Below, in pieces: positions 49,433 to 57,473 of a stretch of 64,000 nt of DNA. The first letter of the stretch is position 1; every line of letters starts with the position of its first letter. The notes beneath the pieces are model-generated. The model ran no database searches. It saw only the letters and a list, made by a program, of their open reading frames with translations, and was not told the origin of the DNA. Source of the DNA: Brevibacillus agri (GTDB taxonomy: Bacteria > Bacillota > Bacilli > Brevibacillales > Brevibacillaceae); the NCBI RefSeq assembly GCF_004117055.1, contig NZ_CP026363.1, positions 3,805,001 to 3,869,000 of the forward strand, given 5' to 3'. Made by a program: the position numbers and the translations under genes.

Positions 49433-50416
49433 TCACTCGCGATAGCGAATTTGCTCGAGCACGTTTGGCGGAAACAGCTTTTGCAGGCTGCTATTGTAGC
49501 GGCTCCCGTCTTCTGGCATCTGCATGTCTTGCACGCGGTACGTTTGTCCGTCGTAAGCGAGATAAAAGACCATCGGAGCGCTGACGCCGGAGGAATGCGC
49601 CGGATTTTTGCTCAATACTTTCACCCAGGCGTACACGACCCTGCGCTCTGCATTCGGGGCCTCCACTCCCAACAGCTCCAGACTGACCTCTCTGTCATTC
49701 GGCAGCCAGCCCAGCTTGGTTTCTTCCGTCTCCAAATAGCTGCGGACGATCGGCTCGACCAGTTCGCGGTTCGCGGGGGAAATGCCTTTTTTCACCTCGA
49801 CGAACACATGTCCGAGCTGCTTGCCTTGGGACAGCACCTGCAGCTTCCAGACACCCGGATCGGGCAATGCGATGCCGGATGGAAAATGCCCGGACGCATC
49901 GTGCAGCGGCCCCATCACCTGATAGCTGCCCAGCTCGATGCGCTTGCCCGCACTGCTGTAAGCGACAAGCTCCACCCGAGACAACTCGCTTGCGTTCAAC
50001 AGCCAGATGAAGCGCTGTGTCTGTCCTTCGTACAGGCCGTCGGGATCGGTCATCGCCCGGACAGGCTTTTCCCCTACATAGGAAAAAGATTGCTGCTCGT
50101 ACGTAGCCGAAATGAGCGGCATCGGCTTCCACAAATCCGGCGCGAGCAGTTGGCCGCCCGGCAGCAGCTCTGGCACGGGCGGTTGGGGATGGGCGGCATG
50201 CTCGGCTGGCTGTGGCAGCGGCAAAGCCGTCCAGATGAGAAAGCCCAGGACGAGGACAGTCGCTGGCATGGCGAGCCTTTTCCAGCCGCTCCTTCTCGCT
50301 TCCCGGCTTATCCGCGTTCTTACCTGATCCTTCATCGCTTCGGTAAAGCGGACGTCGCGAAAAGCGGTTTGATCGGCCCTGTCCTTCAAATTTGCGAGCC
50401 ATCTGTTCTCGTCCAT
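49433..50416 (-). CDS. Membrane-anchored anti-sigma-like protein
   Basis: 327 residues from the ATG at 50416. About 45 cytoplasmic residues, a single membrane helix (about 48-66, LAMPATVLVLGFLIWTALPL), then a 260-residue extracytoplasmic part with an immunoglobulin-like beta segment (GVWKLQVLSQGKQLGHVFVEV). The gene overlaps the ECF sigma gene by 31 bases, the typical place of an anti-sigma factor. No zinc-binding HxxxCxxC motif is present in the cytoplasmic part. The regulator role is inferred from context and topology. Confidence 0.7.
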   Translation of the reverse strand: MDENRWLANLKDRADQTAFRDVRFTEAMKDQVRTRISREARRSGWKRLAMPATVLVLGFLIWTALPLPQPAEHAAHPQPPVPELLPGGQLLAPDLWKPMPLISATYEQQSFSYVGEKPVRAMTDPDGLYEGQTQRFIWLLNASELSRVELVAYSSAGKRIELGSYQVMGPLHDASGHFPSGIALPDPGVWKLQVLSQGKQLGHVFVEVKKGISPANRELVEPIVRSYLETEETKLGWLPNDREVSLELLGVEAPNAERRVVYAWVKVLSKNPAHSSGVSAPMVFYLAYDGQTYRVQDMQMPEDGSRYNSSLQKLFPPNVLEQIRYRE

Positions 50417-50934
50417 TCCCACTCACTCCCTTCCGCCAGACTCTGCTTCAGCCGTTGTCTCGCCCTGTGCAACCGGGTTCTGACTGTTCCCTCTGACACT
50501 GCGAGCACAGAGGCGACCTCGCTGATCGTCAAATCGGCATAGTAGTGCAGGACGATGACCTGGCGATACAGCGGAGGAAGCTGCAGCACTTCCGTCACAA
50601 GCTGATCCCGCTCTGCCTGGTCGAGCACGAGATGCTCCGTGGACAGCTCGCCGTCTTGCCTGATCCACGAGCGAGGCAGGATATTCCGAAACGACCAGGA
50701 GCGCAAATGGCCTTTGCATTCGTTGACCGCAATCCGGTACAGCCATGTATGAACCGTGCTCTCCCCGCGAAACCGGGGCAGATGCCGATACACTTTGACA
50801 AACACTTCTTGAGTTATATCTTCAGCCAGACTGTGATCCTTGACCAGAAAAGTGACCAGCCGAAGGACCCGCGTCCCGTACTCTTGCATGATCTGTTCGA
50901 ATGCAGCGTCTGCCGTAGGCTGCAACGTATCCAA
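50386..50934 (-). CDS. ECF-type RNA polymerase sigma factor
   Basis: 182 residues from a TTG at 50934, 8 bases after AAGGAGG. A GTG at 50952 precedes that ribosome site. Region 2 has EDITQEVFVKVYRHLPRFRGESTVHTWLYRIAVNECKGHLR (in parts, about 35-78). Region 4 has LPPLYRQVIVLHYYADLTISEVASVLAVSEGTVRTRLHRAR (about 122-162). The promoter at 50970-50997 has ECF form and suggests autoregulation. The partner gene probably encodes the anti-sigma factor. The stimulus is unknown. Confidence 0.92.
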   Translation of the reverse strand: MDTLQPTADAAFEQIMQEYGTRVLRLVTFLVKDHSLAEDITQEVFVKVYRHLPRFRGESTVHTWLYRIAVNECKGHLRSWSFRNILPRSWIRQDGELSTEHLVLDQAERDQLVTEVLQLPPLYRQVIVLHYYADLTISEVASVLAVSEGTVRTRLHRARQRLKQSLAEGSEWEWTRTDGSQI

Positions 50935-50969
50935 GGGCGCGACCTCCTTCACGCAAATCCTTTACTGGT

Positions 50970-50997
50970 TAGATGCAGCCGCGTAGATTTTGTTACA
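50970..50997 (-). promoter_or_regulatory. Possible autoregulatory ECF promoter
   Basis: TGTAAC (50997-50992), a 16-base spacer and CATCTA (50975-50970) on the minus strand, similar to GTAAC / CGTC ECF promoters. The -35 box overlaps the stop codon of the methyltransferase gene. Confidence 0.5.
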
Positions 50998-52003
50998 GGG
51001 AAGGGGCGGAATTTTTTTTGGCAATGATCGTCCAGCGCGTCGCCGCCCCCGGAGCGCCCGGTAGTTCGGCAAACGGATAGCCGCCGTGCTGCCAGCGATC
51101 CAGCTCGTACTCTTCCGTTTGCTCTGGCGGCTGGCTGCGGTGGCAAACGACGTTTTCCCTGCTTTGCACGACGTTGTAGCCCGAAGATTCCAGGAGCAAC
51201 TCCAGCTCTCCCGGCAACAGCAGCGCCAGCTCGCGCTCCACTCGGTAGCGCGGCTGCTCCACCTGCTCCACAAACGTCTCATAGGTCAGCGTATAGCGGA
51301 ACTTTTGCTCGGCAATGAGCGTTTCTCCCTCGACTTTTTGGTACACCATCCGGTCCGGGAACACAAACTTGCGCTGCATGAGCGACCATTTGCGGTTCAC
51401 CGGCGGCAGGAGCAAGTCAATCGCCACTGTTCCGCCTTCTGTCAAATGCCGGGCAACGACCGAAAGCAACTGCCGCTGTTCCTCTCTACAGGTCGCCTGC
51501 TGAAAAATGCCTTCGGGCAGCAGCACATGGGTAAAGCGGGAAGCAAGCTGCAACTCCTGTACATTTTGCTCGATCAGCTCAAGCAGTTCCTCGTTGTCCT
51601 TGAGCATGCGCCGCTTCTTTTTTGTCGCGATCTCCAGCATGTCAGGGCTATTGTCCACGCCGCAGACGGACAAGCCGCAGCGCGCCAGCTCAATGGCAAT
51701 GCGCCCTGTGCCTACGCCAAGCTCGAGCACGGACACCGGGGCTTGCTCTGCTTCTTGCAGCAGCCAGTTGCGGTAAAACGCGATGCCCGCTTTTCCGGCA
51801 AACTGGTCGTAATAGGTGGCTTCCAATCCGGAGTATGTGGCCTCCGGAAGGCGCACGTGCCGCCCCTCTCCTTGCATCCCACAGGTCGTACAGACCGAGC
51901 CTGCCAAATGCGAAAAAGGCACCCCTGGTGGGACGCCGTTTTTTGTATCGCCTAGCCATTCGTCGTAGCGGAACTTGCATACTTGGCAACTGTACACACT
52001 CAT
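50993..52003 (-). CDS. Rubredoxin-like domain fused to a SAM-dependent methyltransferase
   Basis: 336 residues. Residues 4-45 form a rubredoxin-like fold: Cys6 and Cys9 (CQVC), YDEWLGDTKNGVPPGVPF, and Cys38 and Cys41 (CTTCG), the exact layout of small rubredoxins. From about 62 a class I methyltransferase follows with VLELGVGTG (92-100) as SAM motif I and Asp117 in VCGVDNSPDMLEIA as the acidic partner. The 4-Cys site could hold iron or zinc. The substrate is unknown. It overlaps the transporter ATPase gene by 4 bases, so it is the fourth gene of the riboswitch- and Zur-linked operon. Confidence 0.85.
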   Translation of the reverse strand: MSVYSCQVCKFRYDEWLGDTKNGVPPGVPFSHLAGSVCTTCGMQGEGRHVRLPEATYSGLEATYYDQFAGKAGIAFYRNWLLQEAEQAPVSVLELGVGTGRIAIELARCGLSVCGVDNSPDMLEIATKKKRRMLKDNEELLELIEQNVQELQLASRFTHVLLPEGIFQQATCREEQRQLLSVVARHLTEGGTVAIDLLLPPVNRKWSLMQRKFVFPDRMVYQKVEGETLIAEQKFRYTLTYETFVEQVEQPRYRVERELALLLPGELELLLESSGYNVVQSRENVVCHRSQPPEQTEEYELDRWQHGGYPFAELPGAPGAATRWTIIAKKNSAPSL

Positions 52004-52806
52004 AATGCTTTGACCTCCTGTCGCGATTGCTGGACGCGGACCGCTTCCGAAAAGAAATAAACGTGTTTTTTCCCCGTGATCGGATGGGTGACCACCTCTG
52101 TCTCTACCCCGAAAACATCGCGAATCAACCCGGGTTCAAGCACTTCCTCCGGCGTGCCGGAAGCAACCAGCTCCCCGTCGCGAATGACGTACAGCCGATC
52201 GCAGTACATGGCGGCGATATTCAGATCATGCAGCGAGGAAAACACGGTAATCCCGAGCGTCTTGACCAGATCCATCACCTGTAGCTGGTACCGGACGTCC
52301 AGATGGTTGGTCGGCTCGTCCAATACGAGAAACTCGGCTTGCTGGACCAGCGCTCTTGCAATCAGCACGCGCTGCTTTTCTCCGCCAGACAAGGAAAAAA
52401 AGCTGCGCGAGGCGTACGCCTGCATGCCGACCCGCTCCAGCGCCTCTTCACAGATGCGGCTGTCCGCCGGGGTATCGGTTTGAAACAGCCTTTTATGGGG
52501 TGAGCGCCCCATCATGACGATTTCCATGACGGTAAAGTCAAACTCGATCGACGACTCCTGGCGCACGACCGCCATGCGCTGCGCATTTTGCCGGGCGGTA
52601 AGCTCGTACACGTCAGCCCCGTCCAGGGAAATGAATCCGCTGCGCGGCTCGAGCGCCCGATAAATGCTTTTGAGCAGGGTGGACTTTCCGCTGCCATTCG
52701 GCCCGATCAGCCCCACAAATTCGCCGGAGCGAACCGTCAGGCTAACGTCGCGCAAAATCGTTTTTTTCTCCAGCTCGACCGAAATGTTCTCCACATGCAG
52801 ATTCAT
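52000..52806 (-). CDS. ABC transporter ATP-binding protein (BtuD/FecE type)
   Basis: 268 residues. Walker A GPNGSGKST (about 36-44), signature LSGGEKQRV (about 135-143), Walker B LVLDEPTNHLD (about 155-165) and an H-loop in VFSSLHDLN. The subfamily imports iron-siderophores, hemin or vitamin B12. It overlaps the permease gene by 4 bases and the methyltransferase by 4 bases. The substrate is not fixed by sequence; the cobalamin riboswitch points to a corrinoid and the Zur box to a metal chelate. Confidence 0.93.
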   Translation of the reverse strand: MNLHVENISVELEKKTILRDVSLTVRSGEFVGLIGPNGSGKSTLLKSIYRALEPRSGFISLDGADVYELTARQNAQRMAVVRQESSIEFDFTVMEIVMMGRSPHKRLFQTDTPADSRICEEALERVGMQAYASRSFFSLSGGEKQRVLIARALVQQAEFLVLDEPTNHLDVRYQLQVMDLVKTLGITVFSSLHDLNIAAMYCDRLYVIRDGELVASGTPEEVLEPGLIRDVFGVETEVVTHPITGKKHVYFFSEAVRVQQSRQEVKAL

Positions 52807-53840
52807 CGCCCGCTACCTCCGAAAGAATATGAGCTGCGCATCATCAACCAAATAAAGAACGGACCGCCGCACAGCGCCGTGATAATCCCGATCGGCAGCT
52901 CTTCCGGCGCAAACGCAAGCCGGGCGATCACGTCCGCCCAGATCAGGAAAATGGCCCCGAACAAGGCGCTGACAGGCAGGACGCGACGATGGTCCGAGCC
53001 GACGATGACGCGAACGATATGCGGCATCATCAAGCCGACAAAGCCGATAGACCCGCTGATCGAGACGATGACGCCCGTCAAAAGCGCGGTAATGACCAGC
53101 AGCAGCTTGCGAAATTGCACCGTATTGACGCCCAGCGTCCCCGCCGCTTCTTCGCCCATCAGCATCGCATTGAGCGAACGGTATTGCGTCAACAGGACAA
53201 TCAGACAGATGACGACGATCAGCGTCGGTATGGTCAAATACTCCCACTTCCCTCCGGCCAGACTGCCGCTCATCCAGAACAGGACAGAGCGGATGCCGTG
53301 CTCGTTGGGCGCGGAAAAAATAATCAGGCTGGTGATCGCAGACAGGATGGCGGAAATCGCGATGCCGGCCATGAGCAGACGCACCGTCGAGTTTTGCCCG
53401 CCGATGCGGGACAAGGTAAAAATAAGCAGGATCGAGACGAGCGATCCGGTGAAAGCACCGAAAGAAAGCGCGAATTGTCCGTACATGCTGAATGCTCCGA
53501 ACAAAATGACCAGCGTCGCTCCGGCCGATGCGCCCGAGGAGACTCCCAATATGTACGGATCTGCGAGGGAGTTGCGAACCAGAGACTGGATCGCCACCCC
53601 CACAACAGACAGGCCGGCCCCGACGACAGCCCCCAGCAGGACGCGGGGAAACCGAATGTCCCAGATAATGGTCTGTTCTCCTTTTGACCAATCCACTTCC
53701 ACCCATTGATTGACCAGCGGGAGATTCGCCAAGGCAATTTTCCATACCGTCGCTGGTTTGATTTCCACCGAGCCGAGTGTCACCGCAAACGTAATCGAGA
53801 CGACAAGCCCGATCAGCAGGGCAACGATGATGAAGGGCAT
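52803..53840 (-). CDS. ABC transporter permease (BtuC/FecCD type)
   Basis: 345 residues, about ten membrane helices of the FecCD family. Signatures are PRVLLGAVVGAGLSVVGVAIQSLVRNSLADPYILGVSSGA and GSIGFVGLMMPHIVRVIVGSDHRRVLP, read in parts. Forms the inner-membrane channel for cobalamin or metal-chelate import. It lies between the binding protein (47 bases) and the ATPase (overlap). Confidence 0.93.
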   Translation of the reverse strand: MPFIIVALLIGLVVSITFAVTLGSVEIKPATVWKIALANLPLVNQWVEVDWSKGEQTIIWDIRFPRVLLGAVVGAGLSVVGVAIQSLVRNSLADPYILGVSSGASAGATLVILFGAFSMYGQFALSFGAFTGSLVSILLIFTLSRIGGQNSTVRLLMAGIAISAILSAITSLIIFSAPNEHGIRSVLFWMSGSLAGGKWEYLTIPTLIVVICLIVLLTQYRSLNAMLMGEEAAGTLGVNTVQFRKLLLVITALLTGVIVSISGSIGFVGLMMPHIVRVIVGSDHRRVLPVSALFGAIFLIWADVIARLAFAPEELPIGIITALCGGPFFIWLMMRSSYSFGGSGR

Positions 53841-53887
53841 CTTGATCTTGTGCAGGGCCGTTCCCTCCTTGTCTAAGCAGCCGTTTC

Positions 53888-54922
53888 TTATTTGAATGTA
53901 TCCGGGTGCAGACCTTCCGCGAGAATTTTCAGCGCGATCGGTGCGCGTACCCCTTCGGACGCTGCGGACAATGGCAGCACGATCAGACGTTTGTTCTGGA
54001 TCGCTGGCACGTCAGCCAGTTCCTTTTTGGACAACAGGAAGTTTTGTTTTTGCTCGATCGTCTTGTCGCCGTAGTCGACCACGACGATGACGTCTGGCTT
54101 GCGGTTCACGACTTCTTCCCAGCTTACGGTCGCCCAGCCTTTTTGAATGTCGTCGAACACGTTTTTGCCGCCTGCCGCTTTAATCAGAGAAGTCATGTAG
54201 TTGTTGGCAGCGGTCAGCGGCTGGTCTTCTCCGCTGTCGTACACGAACACGTTCAGCGGCTTGTCCACCGTGCCGATTTTGCTCACGGTTTGCTCGATTT
54301 CCGCTTTCATTTTGCCAATCAGTTCGTTCGCCTTGTCTTCTACGCGGAAAATGCGGCCGATGTTTCGAATATCGGCGAACACGTCGTCAATCGTCGGACC
54401 CGGCTTGTTCGAGGACTCTTGCAGGTACGATTTGATTCCCGCCTTTTCCAAGTCCTCCATCGAGCCTACGCCTTTGTCGCCAAATGCGCTTTTCCAGCCT
54501 GCGTAGACGAAGTCAGGGTTTGCGGCCAAAAGCACTTCTTTGGTCGGATACTTGTCAGACAGGACTGGTACCTTGTCGTAGTCGGCTTTCAGCTCAGGCA
54601 AAATGTGATCGTCCAGGTACGCGGTTCCGACCATTTTGTCAGCCAGCCCCAGCGCGAGCATGACTTCGGTTACGTGCTGGTTCATTGTCACAGCGCGTTT
54701 TGGCGCTTCCGGGTACGTCATCTCGATCCCGTTGGTCACAATCGTGACGGGCTTGTTGTCAGCAGCAGGCTGGGCCGTTTGCTCCGAGCCAGCATTCGCC
54801 ACCGTGGATTCGGTCGTAGCAGGTGCTGCCGAGCTGCATGCGGACAAAAGCAGCATAATCGCTGCCAGCGCTGCCATCCAGAAACCGTGGAAGGCTTTTT
54901 TTCTCTTACGGATTGTACTCAT
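53888..54922 (-). CDS. ABC transporter substrate-binding lipoprotein (BtuF/FepB type)
   Basis: 344 residues. The lipobox LLSAC places the lipid anchor at Cys29. A Thr/Ala/Gln-rich linker (about 30-57) joins the two-lobe helical-backbone binding domain (about 65-340), with APKRAVTMNQHVTEVMLALGLADKMVG and NPDFVYAG typical of the cobalamin/Fe(III)-siderophore family. The ATG follows AGAGGGG. It is first gene of the four-gene operon and is preceded by a Zur box, a sigma-A promoter and a cobalamin riboswitch. Confidence 0.93.
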   Translation of the reverse strand: MSTIRKRKKAFHGFWMAALAAIMLLLSACSSAAPATTESTVANAGSEQTAQPAADNKPVTIVTNGIEMTYPEAPKRAVTMNQHVTEVMLALGLADKMVGTAYLDDHILPELKADYDKVPVLSDKYPTKEVLLAANPDFVYAGWKSAFGDKGVGSMEDLEKAGIKSYLQESSNKPGPTIDDVFADIRNIGRIFRVEDKANELIGKMKAEIEQTVSKIGTVDKPLNVFVYDSGEDQPLTAANNYMTSLIKAAGGKNVFDDIQKGWATVSWEEVVNRKPDVIVVVDYGDKTIEQKQNFLLSKKELADVPAIQNKRLIVLPLSAASEGVRAPIALKILAEGLHPDTFK

Positions 54923-54977
54923 CTGGTAACCCCTCTTCTTTTGTTGTTGGCATGATGAAAATGAAGCGTTATGTAAA

Positions 54978-54992
54978 TCGTAATGATTACGA
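54978..54992 (-). promoter_or_regulatory. Zur box upstream of the transporter operon
   Basis: Perfect 7-1-7 palindrome TCGTAAT-N-ATTACGA, identical to the Bacillus Zur consensus, with AAA on one flank as in Bacillus sites. It covers about +5 to +20 of the promoter at 55004-55032, ideal for repression. Confidence 0.78.
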
Positions 54993-55003
54993 ATTACACC
55001 TTT

Positions 55004-55032
55004 ACTATACAGAGAGCCTGCTTGTTTGGCAA
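55004..55032 (-). promoter_or_regulatory. Internal sigma-A promoter of the transporter operon
   Basis: TTGCCA (55032-55027), a 17-base spacer and TATAGT (55009-55004) on the minus strand, downstream of the riboswitch terminator. It would give riboswitch-independent transcription from about 54997. Confidence 0.75.
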
Positions 55033-55086
55033 CACAGGAAATGCATCACCCCTTTCACAGCCTCGACCGCCACGGCGATGTTCATA

Positions 55087-55124
55087 GAAAAAAGCACCCC
55101 CCAGTTTCCAATCGGGAGGTGCTT
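55087..55124 (-). terminator. Terminator of the cobalamin riboswitch leader
   Basis: On the minus strand AGCACCTCCC pairs with GGGGGGTGCT (one G-U) around a twelve-base loop, followed by TTTTT. It lies about 100 bases beyond the aptamer. Confidence 0.85.
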
Positions 55125-55221
55125 GACATACGTAGACATGCCTATAGATTCGGCGTTGCCAATGACGCCTGTTCCTAGTCTGCTTCCACATCTGTCCCAT
55201 CCTCGTGGGTCGATTGTAAAT

Positions 55222-55410
55222 CATCTCATGGCAGGTCTCCTGGCTTACGAATCATCATCCCCAGCGCCCTTCCCATTTTTCGTCGCGCGAAAAACAGTGG
55301 CTTTTTTGCTGGACACTCCTCGTTACAGTGGCGGGACCGCGCCGGATTTTCACCGGACTTCCCTATTAAGCTGGCGGAACCAAACGATTCCGGGCAGCAC
55401 CATCAGATTC
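55222..55410 (-). promoter_or_regulatory. Cobalamin riboswitch aptamer
   Basis: On the minus strand the aptamer core GGTGAAAATCC and GGTCCCGCCACTGTAA are followed, about 85 bases on, by the B12 box AGCCAGGAGACCTGCC (55246-55231). All conserved blocks of adenosylcobalamin/cobalamin riboswitches are in order. It probably lowers expression of the downstream transporter when cobalamin is abundant. No clear promoter was found in front of it. Confidence 0.93.
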
Positions 55411-55434
55411 ATATAAAATTGTGAGTTTGAAGCC

Positions 55435-56550
55435 TTATCCGATCACCGTCAGTTTTTTCGGGAACTTGCTCAACACTTCTACGCCTGTTTCGGTTACGAG
55501 CACATCGTCCTCGATGCGCACGCCGCCTGCTCCCGGCAAGTACACCCCTGGTTCAATGGTGAACACCATGCCTGGGCGCAGCGTTTCCTGATTTTGCCCA
55601 TGCACGGACGGATATTCGTGCACATCCATGCCGAGGCCGTGCCCCAGACGGTGAATGAAGTAATCGCCGTAGCCTTTTGCGGCAATGACGTCGCGAGCGG
55701 TCTGGTCGAGATGGGCAAACGTCACCCCTGGACGAACTTCGGCAATCGCCGCCTCGTTCGCTGCCAGCACCGTTTCGTAAATATCGCGCAGTTGCTCGCT
55801 GATCTGGCCGACAGCAAACGTACGGGTAATATCGGAAACGTAGCCGTCCGCTGCTACCCCGATGTCAAACAGGAGCAAATCGCCTTCCTGCACTTTGCGC
55901 GAACCAGGCGTTCCGTGCGGCAATGCCGATTTTTCCCCCGCCAAAACCATCGTGGAAAAAGACGGGCCGTCCGCTCCCAGACGCTTCATCTGGTATTCCA
56001 GCTCCGCGACGATTTCCATTTCGGTCTGGCCGATTTTGAATGTTTTCAACGTCTCGCCGAGTGTATCTTCAATCAGTTGGACAGCCTTTTGCAAACGAGC
56101 CACTTCGTCTGCCGATTTAATCAGGCGCATTTCGCGCAGCGGCTCTTCCACATCCGCGTAGCTCTCTGCACAGATGACTTGTCCCAGCGCCTCGTAACGC
56201 TCTACGGTCATGTGGCTTTTTTCGATGCCCAGCTTCTTCAGGTTCGCTGGCAACACTTGCTTGAGAAGCTCGTAAGGATTCTCAATATCCGTATGCGTAT
56301 GAATCGTCTGAACAGTCGAAGCCGCTGCTGCCGCTTCGCGGTCAAGGGCGGGAACGATCAGGGATGGCTCGCCCTGGGCTGGAATAACCAGACCCATAAA
56401 GCGTTCATGCGGATCGGTAAAAAAGCCGGTCAAATAGTAAACGTGCTTGGGAGAGGTGATGACTACCGCGTCGAGCTCTTGTTTGGTCAAAAATTCGTGC
56501 AGTTTCGAAATGCGCTCCAAATACACCTGCGTCACCTTCGCTTTCGACAA
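55435..56550 (-). CDS. M24 family Xaa-Pro peptidase
   Basis: 371 residues from a TTG at 56550, about 5 bases after GAGGAA. Open sequence further upstream to 56721 lacks a ribosome site. An N-terminal creatinase-like domain (about 1-140) precedes a pita-bread metallopeptidase with the metal ligands in [46 protein letters not shown] and VRIEDDVLV. Cleaves Xaa-Pro dipeptides or N-terminal Xaa-Pro. Both PepQ prolidase and PepP-type functions are possible. The dipeptide transporter genes nearby may supply substrate. Confidence 0.92.
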   Translation of the reverse strand: MSKAKVTQVYLERISKLHEFLTKQELDAVVITSPKHVYYLTGFFTDPHERFMGLVIPAQGEPSLIVPALDREAAAAASTVQTIHTHTDIENPYELLKQVLPANLKKLGIEKSHMTVERYEALGQVICAESYADVEEPLREMRLIKSADEVARLQKAVQLIEDTLGETLKTFKIGQTEMEIVAELEYQMKRLGADGPSFSTMVLAGEKSALPHGTPGSRKVQEGDLLLFDIGVAADGYVSDITRTFAVGQISEQLRDIYETVLAANEAAIAEVRPGVTFAHLDQTARDVIAAKGYGDYFIHRLGHGLGMDVHEYPSVHGQNQETLRPGMVFTIEPGVYLPGAGGVRIEDDVLVTETGVEVLSKFPKKLTVIG

Positions 56551-56651
56551 GATTCTTCCTCGAGAATACCATTTCCCTGTCCAAAAAAGAAGAGCGGAAC
56601 GGAAAATTCTCTCTTGAAACGGACACCATATGCTAGGGGTGAATAACCAAC

Positions 56652-57416
56652 ATGGAACCAACCATCGTACAACTGGACAGCCACCGCATCGCCTGCCACC
56701 TGTCAGGGCGCGGCACGCCACTCGTGTGCATTCACGCCCCGTGCATCGGCTCTGTCAACTTCGACTATCAAGAGCCGCTTGCGGATGTTTGCCAACTCGT
56801 CGTGCCAGACCTCCCGGGGCATGGCGACAGCTCCCCGCTGGCTGGACCTACGACCATGCGCGAGCTTGCCAGCGTGATTCACGGGCTTTGCCAGTCGCTC
56901 GGACTTGAGCGTCCGTTGCTTTTGGGGTACTCGCAGGGGGCTTCGCTCGTCCTCGAATACTGCCTCCGCTTTCCCGAAAACGTGCGCGGCGCCATCCTCG
57001 TCAGCGCCTTTTCCGAAGTAACCGACTTTTCGTTGCACAGCCGTTTTCTGCTCGCCCAATCGCTGTCCTGCCTGCACGCAGCTCCGCTGATTGCCAGGTC
57101 GATCGCCGCCTCTCATCTCGACGACCCGCTTGCTCGCTCCCGCTGGATTGAGCATGGCAGCCAAACAGATGCAGCGAGCCTCCGCCACCTGTACGCCGCC
57201 GGGCACCGCTACAATTGCACGGATCAGTTGAGCCAGCTCAAGCTGCCGATGCTGCTCGTCTATGGCGCAGACGATGCGAACATGTTGCCGTATGCCAGGC
57301 TACTGGAAAAAAAGCTTCCGCAAGCGGAACTGGTGATGGTGCCGTCGGTCAAGCACCAGGTCGTCACGCGCGCCGCAGCAACGTTCAACCAACTATGCCG
57401 CCAATGGCTGAACTGA
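56652..57416 (+). CDS. Alpha/beta hydrolase
   Basis: 254 residues with an alpha/beta hydrolase fold. The nucleophile elbow is GYSQG with Ser94. The likely acid is Asp207 or Asp208 in VYGADDANML and the base His235 in VPSVKHQVV. The oxyanion region is HAPCIGSVNF and DLPGHGDSS is the family strand-4 motif. The substrate is unknown (ester, lactone or haloacetate are typical). It is divergent from the peptidase gene and convergent with the peptide transporter. Confidence 0.9.
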   Translation: MEPTIVQLDSHRIACHLSGRGTPLVCIHAPCIGSVNFDYQEPLADVCQLVVPDLPGHGDSSPLAGPTTMRELASVIHGLCQSLGLERPLLLGYSQGASLVLEYCLRFPENVRGAILVSAFSEVTDFSLHSRFLLAQSLSCLHAAPLIARSIAASHLDDPLARSRWIEHGSQTDAASLRHLYAAGHRYNCTDQLSQLKLPMLLVYGADDANMLPYARLLEKKLPQAELVMVPSVKHQVVTRAAATFNQLCRQWLN

Positions 57417-57417
57417 A

Positions 57418-57464
57418 CAAAAAAAGAGGCGAAAAGGACTGCCTGCGTCCCTTTACGCCCCTTT
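57418..57464 (-). terminator. Terminator of the dipeptide transporter operon
   Basis: On the minus strand GGGGCGTAAAGGGAC pairs with GTCCTTTTCGCCTC across a seven-base loop, followed by seven T. Confidence 0.88.
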
Positions 57465-57473
57465 TGCTGCGTA

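Noticed and set aside
54994..55224. 76-codon minus-strand frame between the B12 riboswitch and the Zur promoter
   Set aside because: It runs through the terminator and promoter, has no ribosome site and looks incidental; mentioned only as a possible leader peptide.
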